This document shows positions 37,770-49,485 of a stretch of 64,000 bases of DNA, piece by piece. Source of the DNA: Chamaecrista fasciculata (Eukaryota; Streptophyta; Magnoliopsida; Fabales; Fabaceae). The first letter of the stretch is position 1; each line of letters opens with the position of its first letter. The position numbers and the translations under genes are program-made. The notes beneath the pieces are model-generated. The model had not been told where the DNA came from. It was given only the letters and a program-made list of their open reading frames with translations, and did no database searches. The DNA lies in assembly GCA_003254925.1 (NCBI GenBank), contig QANZ01049750.1:31055-95054 (forward strand), written 5' to 3'.

Positions 37770-38185
37770 GTTTTTCTTTTTGGACCTATCAAAATGTACA
37801 GGCCTGACTCTATTACTGACTATCGTCAATTTGTCCCGCCAGGTTTGGTGGCTTGGTGCGGTGAATTACGTTTTGATAATAAAACTATTTTTTGTTTTGA
37901 AGAACTTTAACTTTTATTTTATTATTAGGTCATAGGTTGAATTTCATCAATTTCTTTTAAACTTATACAGAAAAAAATAATAACTAAAAAGTTTATTTTC
38001 TGATGTGTTTATTTTTTCTTTAATTATTGGAAATATTATATTTTATCCGAATCATTTCTATAAATAAATAATTATAGTGTTTAAAAGAAAAATAAGAAAA
38101 TATAATAATGAGAATAAAAATAAATAATAATACAAAGAGAGGGATTGGGTGAAGGTGAGTATAATTTTGAGTGCATGAAACATGA
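37770..38185. other. Intergenic spacer
   Basis: AT-rich spacer without ORF or recognisable repeat. Confidence 0.4.
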
Positions 38186-38392
38186 ACGCCAACAAAGATT
38201 AGTCCAGTTGGTAAGGAGTCAATTCATAACCCACGATGTGTGAGTTCGAATCCCACTACTGATGTGAGGGTCTTGTTGGTAGGTGATCTGTAAGTACCTT
38301 TATAAGTGCTTATAGAGCCTAGAGGCATGCTCTGGCCTTGGTAAGTTCCCGGGGCCCAATTCACCAAAACTTTTTTGTACAAAAAAAAAAGA
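38186..38392 (+). mobile_element. tRNA-derived SINE, copy 1
   Basis: An A-box-like TAGTCCAGTTGGTAAGGAG is followed 30 nt later by a B-box GAGTTCGAATCCC, the internal RNA polymerase III promoter of tRNA-derived SINEs. The body contains GTAAGTTCCCGGGGCCCAA and ends in an A-run after TTTTGTAC. A diverged copy lies at 62052. Borders are approximate because I see no clean target duplication. Confidence 0.65.
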
Positions 38393-38489
38393 AACAATAT
38401 ACATGATCCAAGTATACAAATCGCTATAAACAAGATTATTTTTCAAGTCTTTCATTTTCTATTTCTTTGCTTAATTTGATTGATCTATT

Positions 38490-39360
38490 TGTTGGGAAGA
38501 CAAAGATAATGCCAAGCAAATCAACACACTATCAATAATTCTTCCCCACTTGAATGAACCTAATAGGAGCAATGAAGAGCAAAAAAAAATCCAGCAACAA
38601 CCTCAACATAGAATGCACAAAAACAAGAACACCGGGAATTATTTAACGTGGCAAAAACTCCTTCAATGTGAAGGATAAAAACCACGGGACCTAGTCCAGA
38701 AAATGAAATCCACTATCACCAACAATGTCTTACAAACAATCAGCAAGCCACAAGTGAAGCAAATGATCTCTCAATCACAAACAAACTCCCAAAAACGAAC
38801 TAGAGCTAAACAAGAGAGATAAGCTGTGATTAAAATCAAAACTGACAACGTTCTAACCGTCCAAATCCAATCTCCACCGTTCAGAATGAAGAACAGAGAG
38901 TCACGAACATGCTCACCAAAAATCAGCTCGATCGGACACCGAATGAAAGGCCGACCGTTGAAAACGGTGAAACACGACGCTGCTGAGACGCCCAGAAAAA
39001 CAGTCCGATTCTTCACCCAAAATCACCACCTTCCAGACCTTCAAAACTGATCTCCACCGTTCAAAATGAAGAACAATATGTCAGCTACTTGCCCACAAAA
39101 TTTCAGTCTGAACGGAGTTCCGACCACCGTCCGATCGCCGGAAATGTGGACCAAGGTCAAATCTGAAAATGATAAAAACTGCACTCTTGTGTAAAAATGT
39201 GATGGTTTCTCTCTATGTCTGAATTTTTTTTGCTGCTCTAGTGGTTTTAGGGTTTCAGCTTGCAAGAAAATGTAAGGACTAAAATAGCCCTAATGGGCTT
39301 AAGCAAGTGGGCTTCACAATATTTGGTTTTACCACATAGGAGGGAACCAAATACCCAACA
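38490..39360. mobile_element. Solo LTR of a retrotransposon (871 bp)
   Basis: Starts TGTTGGG and ends CCCAACA, the TG...CA inverted termini of an LTR. A perfect 5-bp duplication CTATT flanks it (38485-38489, 39361-39365). There is no internal domain or second LTR, so it is a solo LTR left by recombination. It includes a diverged internal repeat of ATCTCCACCGTTCA.AATGAAGAACA (near 38870 and 39050). Superfamily is undetermined; the terminus is Copia-like. Confidence 0.8.
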
Positions 39361-40213
39361 CTATTAAGAAAATTTAGAGAAGAAAATTGACCACACTTGA
39401 GATTATAACAAATTGATTATCCAAGCAATTCTCTTCTCATAAGCAAATTGTTTCTCTGAAAAATTGTCTTATTACTATGAGCATGATTGACTTTGCAAAA
39501 GATATTCTTTGTGACCAAATTAATTGTCCAAATAACTCCCTTTTCTTTTGACAAAATTAATCATCAATTTCTCACTACATATTTTTAAGGGCCAATTTTG
39601 TGTGTTCTTTTTCTCCTTCACTTATTATGAGCCTACAATTTTAGTATTTTGATTTTTTTTTCAAAATTTGTGATATTTTAATTTTTTTCATTATCTTTTA
39701 GTGAACACCGTATTTTTGCCAGTTCTCAATCACAGCCGTCTCGTGGCCCAGTAGATTGCTTAGTGTCTTATGAGATTTTCATATTTTTTAAAAACGTTGT
39801 TTAAAATTGCATTGTAAGTGTTTTAATAAATAAAATTGTGTAAATATTTTTTATTTTTTTTTCTTCCTAATAGACATAGTAAGTGTTTCATATCATATTT
39901 TCTTATGCCAAAACTTTAGGGAATGAATTCTCTAGAAATTCTACAATGTTGAGTTAAAATCAAATTTTGGATTTCGTCAATAGGAAATGAGTTAACTATG
40001 GAGACTTGTAACTTTTTTATCTGAAATAATTTTAAAGTATATTAACTACATGCTTTTGTTTTATAATAATCTTTCAAGAACTAAAAAATTGCACAATTTT
40101 TACAAGTTTGACCAAAAAAAAAAAGAAAGGAAATAGATTAAGTATTTTATTTTATTTATCTTTCTTTTTTTTGCAAATAAAATAAAATATATTTTGGATT
40201 GTAAATTTATAGG

Positions 40214-40826
40214 GGTTAAAATTCAATATACCCCCTAAACTTAGGGATATGGGCAATTTACTCCCTAATGTTCCAAAATTGACAATTCAACGGCTTGACT
40301 TACCAAGTTGTGCCATTAACCTCCATCCGTCATCTATTGGTTAGCATTAGGTGATAGTTTTGCCATTTCATCAATATTATATGCCACATCAAATCTTAAA
40401 GGATGGATCCACTATGGTGAGTTTTCCTGAAGTGCACCTAATGAGATAGAAATCTCTAAACTCACAGTTTCAATAAACTCATACTTTAATGAAACTGTGA
40501 GTTTTGAGATGTATGTTTCACACTGCAGACCAGCTTCAAGAAAACCTACTGCAGTGCAGTGGATCTAATTTCCAAATTTTATGGGTTGCCAAGTCAGTAA
40601 ATAACAAAACACTAAGCTTATTTACTGACTTGGCAACCCATAAAATTTGACGTGGCATATAATATTGATGAAATGGCAAATTTGTCACCTAATTGCTAAC
40701 GGAGAGATGATGGAGGGAGGTTAATGGCACACCTTGATAAGTCTAGGCATTGAATTGTCAATTTTGGAACATAAGGGGGTAAATCGCACATACCCCCAAG
40801 TTCAGGGGGTAAATTGCATTTTAGAC
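40214..40826. mobile_element. Foldback MITE with 9-bp TSD (613 bp)
   Basis: Perfect ATTTATAGG duplications flank the element (40205-40213, 40827-40835). Inverted arms include CAATTTTGGAACAT, AATATTGATGAAATGGCAAA and TACTGACTTGGCAACCCATA, forming a near-complete hairpin. It lies about 250 bp upstream of the eIF2B-gamma start codon, close to its promoter. Confidence 0.82.
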
Positions 40827-41080
40827 ATTTATAGGATTTAAGAATTTGGGGTTAAAGTATCATTTTTTTTTTTCTTTTCTCTCATTCTTATGGTATTCAG
40901 TATTCACGAAAACTTGTATGGAAATGGATGAATGAATAAAATGAAATCAATAGTAGTGACTAGTGAGTACATATTGTCCCCAACAGAAACTTTGTTCTTT
41001 CGGTTTGATCATCTCTGTTCAGTGCTCAGAAGATCAATGAGAGTTGTTGAGGAAACCCTTCGAAAACCCTCTTTCTGACG

Positions 41081-44000
41081 ATGGACTTCCAGGTGGTTGT
41101 TCTAGCTGGTGGGGTTTCCAACAAACTCCTCCCTCTCGTATCCACGGTACTTCCTTATGCCCTATTCTCTTCCCTTTAGTGCCCGCGAGCCGTTATTCTG
41201 GAAATCATGAATTGCAATCCCTGATTTTTTTTCTTCTTCGTCATCCTACTTCTTACTCCAAGGCGGCTTTTTGACTGCAGGAGGTTCCAAAAGCTTTACT
41301 TCCCGTGGCGAATAGGCCAGTTCTATCTTACGTTCTCGAGTTGTTGGAGTTGAGTAACCTTAAAAAGCTCATAGTGGTACGAAGCTTTCTAATTAGTAAT
41401 TACTCTCTATTTCATCTATACTCCTGCTAAGTCCTCATGAATACTCCTTTCCTGGGCAACGCGATAAAAAGATATATAGTTATTATAGTGCCACACACCC
41501 TGGATTTTCATTGGCAGTTGGGTTGAAATTCTGAATTCCTGATTCTCAATTGTCTAGGTAGTTGAAGGCGAAGATGCGGCTCTTCATGTTGGTGGTTGGA
41601 TATCAGGGGCTTATGTTGATCGTCTAAATGTGGAGGTAAGATTTTTGTCCACTCCACCTCCAGTGCATTGAGAAACTATTACCTTCAGTGCACGTTTTTA
41701 TCAAGGTGAAGGATGTTATTCTATAAAACTTAGGACCATATGACTAAAGCGACTGATTCAAGGGTGCTATTTCCTATTTAGTTAGGCATCCAAATTTGGA
41801 AGAAAAAAATTGTAATCTTTGTTTACTGTTGATTGCCATAAATTGGAATGAAACTTTGAAGTCCTCAGAAGGATGAGAATAATTCATTAAGGTTAGTGCC
41901 TCATTGGTTTTAAGCAGGTCATTTATCTTGCATTACTAATATTTTTTATGGATAAAGCTGATAAGTTTATAAATAATTTTGGTGCCTCTTTTATTGAAAT
42001 TAATATGGGGAGGAAATAAACTTGATTGAGACAACAAATTATTATTACTTGTTGGCACCAAACTACTAGATACTTTGATGACATTTTGGATTTTATGAGA
42101 CCAGAAAATTACACGTGCCACAATTCACATAGTCCATGGCTCAAACCAAATATTTTGTCTCTAAATAGTGGAGAGTTGAACTACCCTGAGAATATTTATG
42201 ACATTCCAGTAAAAAATAAGAATGGGATTTCATCCTGGACCCCCCTACATCTATTTCTGTGCTGGAAGGGTTCTTTAACCTCCTGTTGAATCATTTATTG
42301 GTGGTAAATATTTTTGCTTCCTATGCACATTAGGCAAGTAGGATTTTAGGCTGCCAATTTCATTACATACGAATATTTTACTGCCTAGTCTTTTGTTTCT
42401 GAGTAGTTCATGATCTCCTTCTGGGTGCATTTGGCCCATGTGTCTTTGCTCAATGGGAAGTCTGTCAATTACAAATTAGTCTCTTATATTGTTACTTCTT
42501 GGCTTGTAAGAACAAGTCTTTCTCAGTAATCAGTACAGTTCCACGGTTTAATTTACTAGCACTAATTCTTTGCATGTACTTTGTATTAGTACTGCTCTGA
42601 CTTTTGGAGTGCTAAAAGATTTAATTGACTCTGCATCTTTGATCTTTCAGTGGTGACTATATTTATATAAATTCATTTTCTTTTGACAAGTTTGTTCTCC
42701 TTGTACATTTGGATTAATTGTGCTTAAGAATGGCCCAGGTTGCCGCAGTTCCTGAAGATGTGGGAACAGCAGGTGCTATCCGTGCCATTGCACACCACCT
42801 AACTGCTAAAGACATTTTGGCAAGTATTCCTACCCCTTTGCTTTTAGCTCTGGGATCGAACTTAGGTCAACCCTTATGGCAATGCTATTTTTCTGCAGGT
42901 TGTCAGTGGCGATCTTGTTTCTGATGTACCGCCTGGTGCCATTGCTGCTGCACATAGAAGACATGATGCAGTGGTCACTGCAATGCTTTGCCCTGCTCCT
43001 TTAAGTGGACCTTCAGAGTCAGGATCCTCTGGTGGGAAAGACAAAACCAAGAAAGCTGGTCGCCATGACTTAATAGGGCTGGATCCCACGAAACAGTTTT
43101 TACTTTATATAGCAACTGGTTAGATCTCAAAGTTTTTCCTTTTAGTTACATTTTACTGTATATATGTTTCTCATATAGAATCCTGCAACTCTTTCAGGAG
43201 CTGAAGTGGAAAAAGATCTTCGAATTCAGAAGACCATGCTCCGTGCGGCTGGCCAGGTATGGTCTTTCATTCTTTTGTTTCTATATTTTACCTTTTCTGT
43301 GAGTGATGCAGTGGTTAGTAACAAACCCTTTTCAACGCGGAAATTAAATCTTTGTGCTTCATCAATTCAAGGCACATTTGTTTTATTACAGTTATTGTAT
43401 TTTTTGTTATTTGTTGTCCAACCTTATCATTGACCTACAGAAGAAAACTATATTGCTGGTATTCAATCAGAGAAAGTTATCATGTTGCGTCTGAAGATAA
43501 ATTCATGTTTTCTCAAATTGATGCCTCCTTTATTTGATTGAGTGCCCAAACGCTTTTTTAACGTATTGTGTGAATTATGAAACGTGTAAGGATGGGGCAA
43601 ATGGAGGCAAATTAAAACATTCAAGGGGTTAATTGATGAAAACGGAAGGCTTGTCACTATATTGAGAAAACAAATTATTTCATTAACTACAATGACAATT
43701 TCCTACCAATAAATAATACAGTGTAAAACAATATAATTTTGCATGTATTTTTTTCTCCCTTTGATCTGTTTCTCATTTTCTACTTTCTTTGTGCCATTCA
43801 TCCTTCATGCAGATAGAAATAAGAGCTGATCTCATGGATGCTCACTTATATGCCTTTAAGAGGTACTGTCATTTACTTCTCAACTTCCATATGTTCCATA
43901 GTTGTGTTATTTCTTGAGGCATACCTTCTTGATTTCCTTCCAGGTCAGTTCTACTAGAAGTCTTAGATCAAAAGGCTACATTTCATAGCTTAAAGCAAGA

Positions 44001-45247
44001 TGTAATACCATATCTAGTCCGGAGTCAACTGGTTAGTTGCTTAAGGTCTCTTTTGATATAACTGTGGAGAGATTTGCATTTTTAAGGATCCTAATCTGGT
44101 TCAAATTTCTTTAAATGAACATCAGAAATCACAAGTATTGTTCAATGGCACACCACAAGCTGAAGAAAATGGATCTGAGAAGGTGATTTCTCTGAGCAAC
44201 GAACAAATGTTATCTCAAATCCTTTCTAATGCGTCTCTTCCAACCTTTCACCAAAGATATGCACTGGGTCCTGATGATTCTACTCCTCTTCGAAGAATCC
44301 ATAAATGCTGTGTTTATATTTCTGAAAGTAGCAAATATTGTGCACGCTTAAATTCTATTCAAGCTTACAGTGACATAAATCGAGATGTGAGTTCATTATG
44401 ATGTCAAAATGTTTTTATTGGGGATGTATTTGATATTTCTTAAACTTCTCGGGGTGCAGTTTTGCTTTCTTGAGCTTCAATCACTTTTTGATGTGACAGG
44501 TGATAGGAGAAGCTAGTCATTTGTCAGGGTATTGCTTCTCTGCTCACAACAATATTATTCACCCTTCTGCAGAGCTTGGAGCAAAAACGACTGTGAGTTG
44601 AACACTCTACAAACACTTAACAGCTTCGATGCGTATTGTTTATGTGTGAAACATGCTATTTACTTCTGGCATAGTGGGATTTTTCTTATTATTGTATATT
44701 TTGGTGCTTTGTTTAGGTAGGGCCACACTGTATGCTGGGTGAAGGTTCGCAGATGAGTGACAAATGCAGCGTGAAAAGGTCTGTTATTGGTCGCCACTGC
44801 AGGATAGGCACCAACGTTAAGGTGGGTTGATAAATAGTAACAATCCAAGTCAATAGGGAGTTAGCTTTGTATGTTTTGATTGATCTGTTAAACTGATCTA
44901 TCTAGCTGAGTGATTATTGGCACGTTGGGATCTTGTTAATGCTGTATTGTATTCAATAAGGTTTAATGTTTCATTTTTTGCTTATGCAGATTGTTAATTC
45001 CATAGTTATGAATCATGTTACTATTGGAGATGGTTGTTCCATCCAAGGTTCTGTAATTTGCAGCAATGTACAGCTCCAAGAGCGTGCTGTGATAAAAGAT
45101 TGTCAAGTAAGTGATGTCTTTCTCTTTCTCTGCGTATATGATTGCAATTTGCATTGGATGTAATATTGCTTGTTTTCCCAGGTTGGGGTTGGTTTTGTGG
45201 TCGCTGCTGGCAATGAGTGCAAAGGAGAAGTATTGGCTAGGAAATGA
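41081..45247 (+). CDS. Translation initiation factor eIF2B subunit gamma
   Basis: Part of the guanine-nucleotide exchange factor that recharges eIF2 with GTP; gamma and epsilon form the catalytic subcomplex. Thirteen exons join in frame to 459 residues: 41081-41146, 41281-41376, 41558-41635, 42739-42819, 42899-43118, 43198-43256, 43813-43862, 43944-44031, 44126-44386, 44500-44592, 44717-44821, 44990-45106, 45182-45247. The N-terminal half is a nucleotidyltransferase-like fold (VVVLAGG.SNKLLPLV at the start; PKALLPVANRP; AGAIRA; VVSGDLVSDV). The C-terminal part is a left-handed beta-helix of hexapeptide repeats (VGPHCMLGEGS, SVIGRHCRIGTNVKI, HVTIGDGCSIQGSVI). Eleven introns are GT-AG; the one after exon 4 starts with GC. 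The first exon lacks upstream competing ATGs in frame. Confidence 0.95.
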
Positions 45248-45606
45248 AAAAGAAATTGGAATGTGAAAATCCAGGTTGAGGAACTACTTAGCAAATTGAA
45301 TTTCATACCTTGCAAAGAATTGTGTACCCGCGGTCGCTGGCAGCAGATACAATACGGTGTTCTCTTGGCTACAGAAGAAAATTTCTAACGTTTCCAATTT
45401 TGTTTTTTGGCTTCTTTCGGTGACCAAGTTGTATTCTTTTTATTGGTATTTCCCTACAATAGTGTTAAACTGTAGTTTAAAATGGCTTCAATCATTTGTT
45501 CAGTATTTCTTTGCCTAAATGACTACACATTTTTAACTAGAGTGGTCTATTTGCAATAATACAGACACAAATAATAATTGATCCAGAAGAGATTGGAAGA
45601 ACTCAC

Positions 45607-45754
45607 GAGGATCAGGATTTGTCAAAATCGATCTAACTTCAAGTAGCACTTTAATTATCGTTAGTGCTGGACTCCAAGCATCTTTTAATATATCGAAACT
45701 AACTAAGCCAACAGTGTCTACATTGCAGTGATAGATGCGAGTCTTGCATATGAC
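45607..45754 (-). pseudogene. Orphan exon of a COP10-like ubiquitin E2 variant
   Basis: A single 148-nt exon keeps both splice signals (acceptor CTTGCAG, donor CGTGAGT). It encodes KTRIYHCNVDT, then FDILKDAWSPALT and KVL, the core of the E2 fold. Where canonical E2s have the catalytic Cys before LDIL, this reads Ser (LVSFDIL). The KTRIYHCNVDT stretch and the missing Cys recall COP10, an inactive E2 variant of photomorphogenic repression. Neither the N-terminal exons nor the C-terminal helices are found nearby. It is best read as a relic left by local duplication, though a gene with distant exons cannot be excluded. Confidence 0.7.
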
Positions 45755-45759
45755 CTGCA

Positions 45760-47015
45760 AGTCAGATTGTCAAATTTGAGAACAAAGCTCCCCCTAAAAC
45801 ACACACTTGAGAGACAGTCAAAAGGTTCCATTCAACATTGGACAACTCAGACTCAAACCACTTTAAATGATTAAATCACAAAACAAAAACTAAACCCTAG
45901 TACAAGTTCCATTATCCAATTAATAGATAAAAACTTATGTGCTCTCATTCCCGTGGATTCAAACCCTTTTTCATTAAATTTTGTTCTATACTAACGTATT
46001 ATAAGTTTCAAAAAAGGAAACGCCTCGAATCATAAGATAAAATTCTGTCTACTCAAAATCATCAAATGACAAATAGCATACTCAACCCATGTTCCTGAAT
46101 AGGAAGGGAGGCCTCACCAGACCTGAGGTATTTAATAGAAGCTATATTTTTTCTTTTTCTCTCTTCTTTTCTCTTCCTTTCTAAAATTAAAATTTCAAAA
46201 TAGTCCTTAAATTCTCAAATGAGAGAGTTGATTTTATATATATCACGCTTCTATAATATATAAATAAGTTTATTTATTTAGGGGTAATATTGGAAAAAAA
46301 ATAATAAGTCATCTCATTTCAATTAACATATGTCCATACCTTTCTCAGTTAAAAACTCTCAAATAACATATTTACTCAAATCATTCCACTTTACTCCATT
46401 TCATTCCTTTCATGTTCATTCTTTTTTATTCGCAATAAAACTTCCAAACATACCTCTGAAATCCGACACAGGTAGCGGAGCAATTAAACTGCTAATTAAT
46501 AACTACAAGAGTGTGATCTAAAGAATTTTTCCCTTGATCCTTTAATTTAATCAAATGATGAGATTCGAATCCTCCCTTCAGACAAAAAGGTTATAATCAC
46601 ATTCTTTCTTTCACTTGAATGAACATAAAAATCTTTTCACTGCAGAGTGCAAATTCATCTTTATCAATCGTTTGAAATTATGGTAATTTGAAGGTAAGCA
46701 ATGTCCTTAATGATGCTTAATACGGTGCATTAAGATTAGCTGTAAATGTAATATTAATTAAAATGAATCGAACTGACACCAGAGAGAATGATAAAATGAC
46801 GAGCACTTTTAAACAATGTCAATCATTTGTTGGAGCTAGAAACATGAGATATAAATGTAATGGTGCTCCACTATTTCTGGATTCTTTTGTCCAACAACCA
46901 TGTCTGTCTATAACTATAAGCTTTCTCAATCACAAATGGATTCGGAAAGGGTGAAGAGAATAATAGAAATGGGAACAAAATTGATTAAAGCTTCATTCAA
47001 TTACATTTAAACAGT
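45760..47015. other. Intergenic, no intact gene
   Basis: Scanned on the minus strand for further E2 exons and on both strands for ORFs; none recognised. Right end is the 3' flank of the glucanase gene. Confidence 0.5.
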
Positions 47016-47021
47016 GAACTT

Positions 47022-49485
47022 TCAGGTCATAGCATTAGCAACACCAACGCAAAAAATTACAGCAGATATTAGATTCTGAAGGATGGATAGTTGCAGCTTC
47101 ACACTTCCTCCAGTGGCGCTTTCAGGACCAAGTGCTGATGGACCAAGACTCCCTCTGCTTGTGCTTGAGTTGGAACTGAAATCAGAATGTGAATCTTCTT
47201 CACATGACATTCTTCTAAAAAAATAAACAAAGAATTATTAAATGATTAAAACTCAAGTTCATAATTCTCACCTTCCGGCATATATGCAGGATCCATAACC
47301 TGCAAGGGAACCCAGCAAGCATTAATTGTTTGTCTTCTAGATTCTACATTTGAAATAACTCTAACAAAGATGATGGGAGACAACAAATACGCTTGATGTA
47401 CAGTGATGACAACTATCCCACATTTATTGTCAATGATGATGATGATCATCATTATATACAAATTAGTAAATTACACACTAAAAACTAGCAATTTACAGTG
47501 ATGACAACATATCCCACAGGTCAATTTATGGCATTACATCATTTAAAGCAAGTACTGCATAAATATTAAACTCAATAGGACTTCATTTTCAGATCCTAAT
47601 TATGTAAAAAAGTTAACAGATTTCTTTCTTATTAATAAATCATCACTGACTTTACAAATCATCAACTTCGCATCTACAACTGAGCAGTTTTGGAATTTGA
47701 GAAGCTAATTCCTATATCTGTCACAGTTCAGAAAAAAAAGTTGAACCGTTGTAAGAGTAAAATATCAGAAAACATGATTTCATAAACATAGAAAGGTCAC
47801 ACCAACTTACTAGGATCGATGGTAGTTGTTGTAGCAGTACCATCAAAGTCGCATGTTCCACCCGTGTCGCGCATTTTCTGATAATAATCATTAAAAGCAT
47901 AAGATGCATGGCTTTTTGCAGTATTAGGGTTATAACATGGCTTCCCTGGTTGAATAGCCGTGCAGTTAGCTTGGCCCTGTCCACAAGCCCAGTTCAGGCC
48001 AGCTTGAAGCTTATCAGAATCTGCACTGTCTTTAGCAACACAAAAAACTGCCGAAGAATTTCCAGTAATGCGACCGGAACCACTCAAACTCAAAGGATAG
48101 ACAGCACTACCGTTCGTATTAACGATGCCCCAGTTTTTCTCTGATATAGGCCCATTCCTCTTGTCTTCATTAAACAATTCATATATGTACGTATTAATGG
48201 CTATTTTTGGTTGACTAGGGGGGCCTGAACCATTTAGGACTCGTCGAATCAAATTATTGTTGTAGGTCTCAGCCTTTTCCACAGTGGCATCTGGTTCATT
48301 GGAACCACCAAACGATGGCCAACCAGTCTCTGTGACCGTAACAGGGATACCAGAGAAACTGAATGCGTCGATAGAATAATAGGTAGCATCCACCATTGCA
48401 TCAAACATACTATTATAATGAAACAGAGTATTTGGATCAACAATTTGCTTGACTGAAGGAAGGGGTTGAAAAAGAGCATATTCAATAGGGAAAATGCCAT
48501 CTCCCTTAGTGTATCCATAGTAAGGATAGGCATTTAACATGTATGAGGAGTTGGTGTTCTTCAAAAACTGAAGGAGTTGGTAGATTGTAGAGTTCCAAGA
48601 AGAGTTGAAGGTGGCGGTAGAAGGAGGAAAAGACTTAGGTATTATGTCCATGGATTGGGGAGTTGAAACTTTGACCCGAAAGTTAAGGTTAGCTGCGACC
48701 AGAGCTCGGTGAAGATAATTCATAGCAGGAACTAAAACAGGGGCTACATTAGGGATTGTAGTAAGAACCTCACTACCAACTGCTATTGCTGTGATATTGG
48801 TGTTAGGCACATAAGCTGCAACATTTTTATTGACCCAGGCAGCAGCTACCGATGGAGATTCTCCTATTCTTAGCAACTCCTCATTTGTGACACCAACAAT
48901 CACTTCAATACCAGTGTTAGCAAGGGCCTGTAGCATGTGAGCATTGGCATCGTAAAGGCGCACATGAGTAATTTGATTGGCTTTGAGAATTGCAATCACA
49001 TCTGGAGCAGATGGCAGGTTAGAAACATCAGTTCCAATGTTTACTCCCACAAATGCACCTGCAAGTTCAAGAACATGGTCCAATATCAACTCACAGAAAG
49101 GGTAATAGGTATTCAATTTTCCCCTTATTGCTTCCCCAAGCAACTCTCATAGACCACCTTCAGGACTAGTCAAGCAGCATAATGAATCAGACATATTGTC
49201 ATTGTTTCATGTACCTATCAAGCTAAATTTTAAAGATAAACAAAATGATCCTTGAAAAAGACTGAAATTTAGCTTGCAATATTACTTGCCTTCACAGTAT
49301 CTGATAGACACCGAAGAATATCAAGTGATAAGTTTCCAACATTCAAAAGCATCCGCAGACTCCTCTCCCTTATAAATCAGACAGACAATGAAATAAGCAA
49401 AGAAGAGGTTTAAATTACCTGATGTACTGCTTAGAATTGTAAGAGTAAGCAACAAAACACTCGCAAGCCATCTTTCAAGCCTCAT
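47022..49485 (-). CDS. GPI-anchored endo-1,3-beta-glucanase (GH17) with X8/CBM43 domain
   Basis: Four coding exons (49485-49419, 49058-47811, 47299-47272, 47175-47022) give 498 residues. A signal peptide (about 1-22; WLASVLLLTLTILSSTSG) targets it to the cell surface. The GH17 barrel follows: VGVNIGTD, VRLYDAN, AIAVGSEV with acid/base Glu119, and TVTETGWPS with nucleophile Glu266. The X8 domain (about 361-448) has six or so cysteines (VFCVAKD, LNWACGQGQANC, KPCYNP, TCDFDG, YGSCIYAG) and binds beta-1,3-glucan. The C-terminus is a Ser-rich spacer plus hydrophobic tail, a GPI signal. Such proteins act on callose at walls and plasmodesmata. GSEV instead of GNEV is usual in the At2g01630-like branch. 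A leader exon appears to end at 50704, with a 1.2-kb UTR intron to 49531; this makes 49485 the first usable ATG. Confidence 0.93.

Noticed and set aside
37371-37807. Arg/Gly-rich ORFs on both strands
   Set aside because: They are readings of the GC-rich minisatellite in the Harbinger-like MITE and have no splice or homology support.
38186-38270. Functional tRNA gene
   Set aside because: A- and B-boxes are present but the acceptor and anticodon stems do not form, and the unit continues into a SINE body.
46558-46585. B-box-like GAGATTCGAATCCTC
   Set aside because: No A-box at the proper distance and no cloverleaf; probably chance or a decayed SINE.
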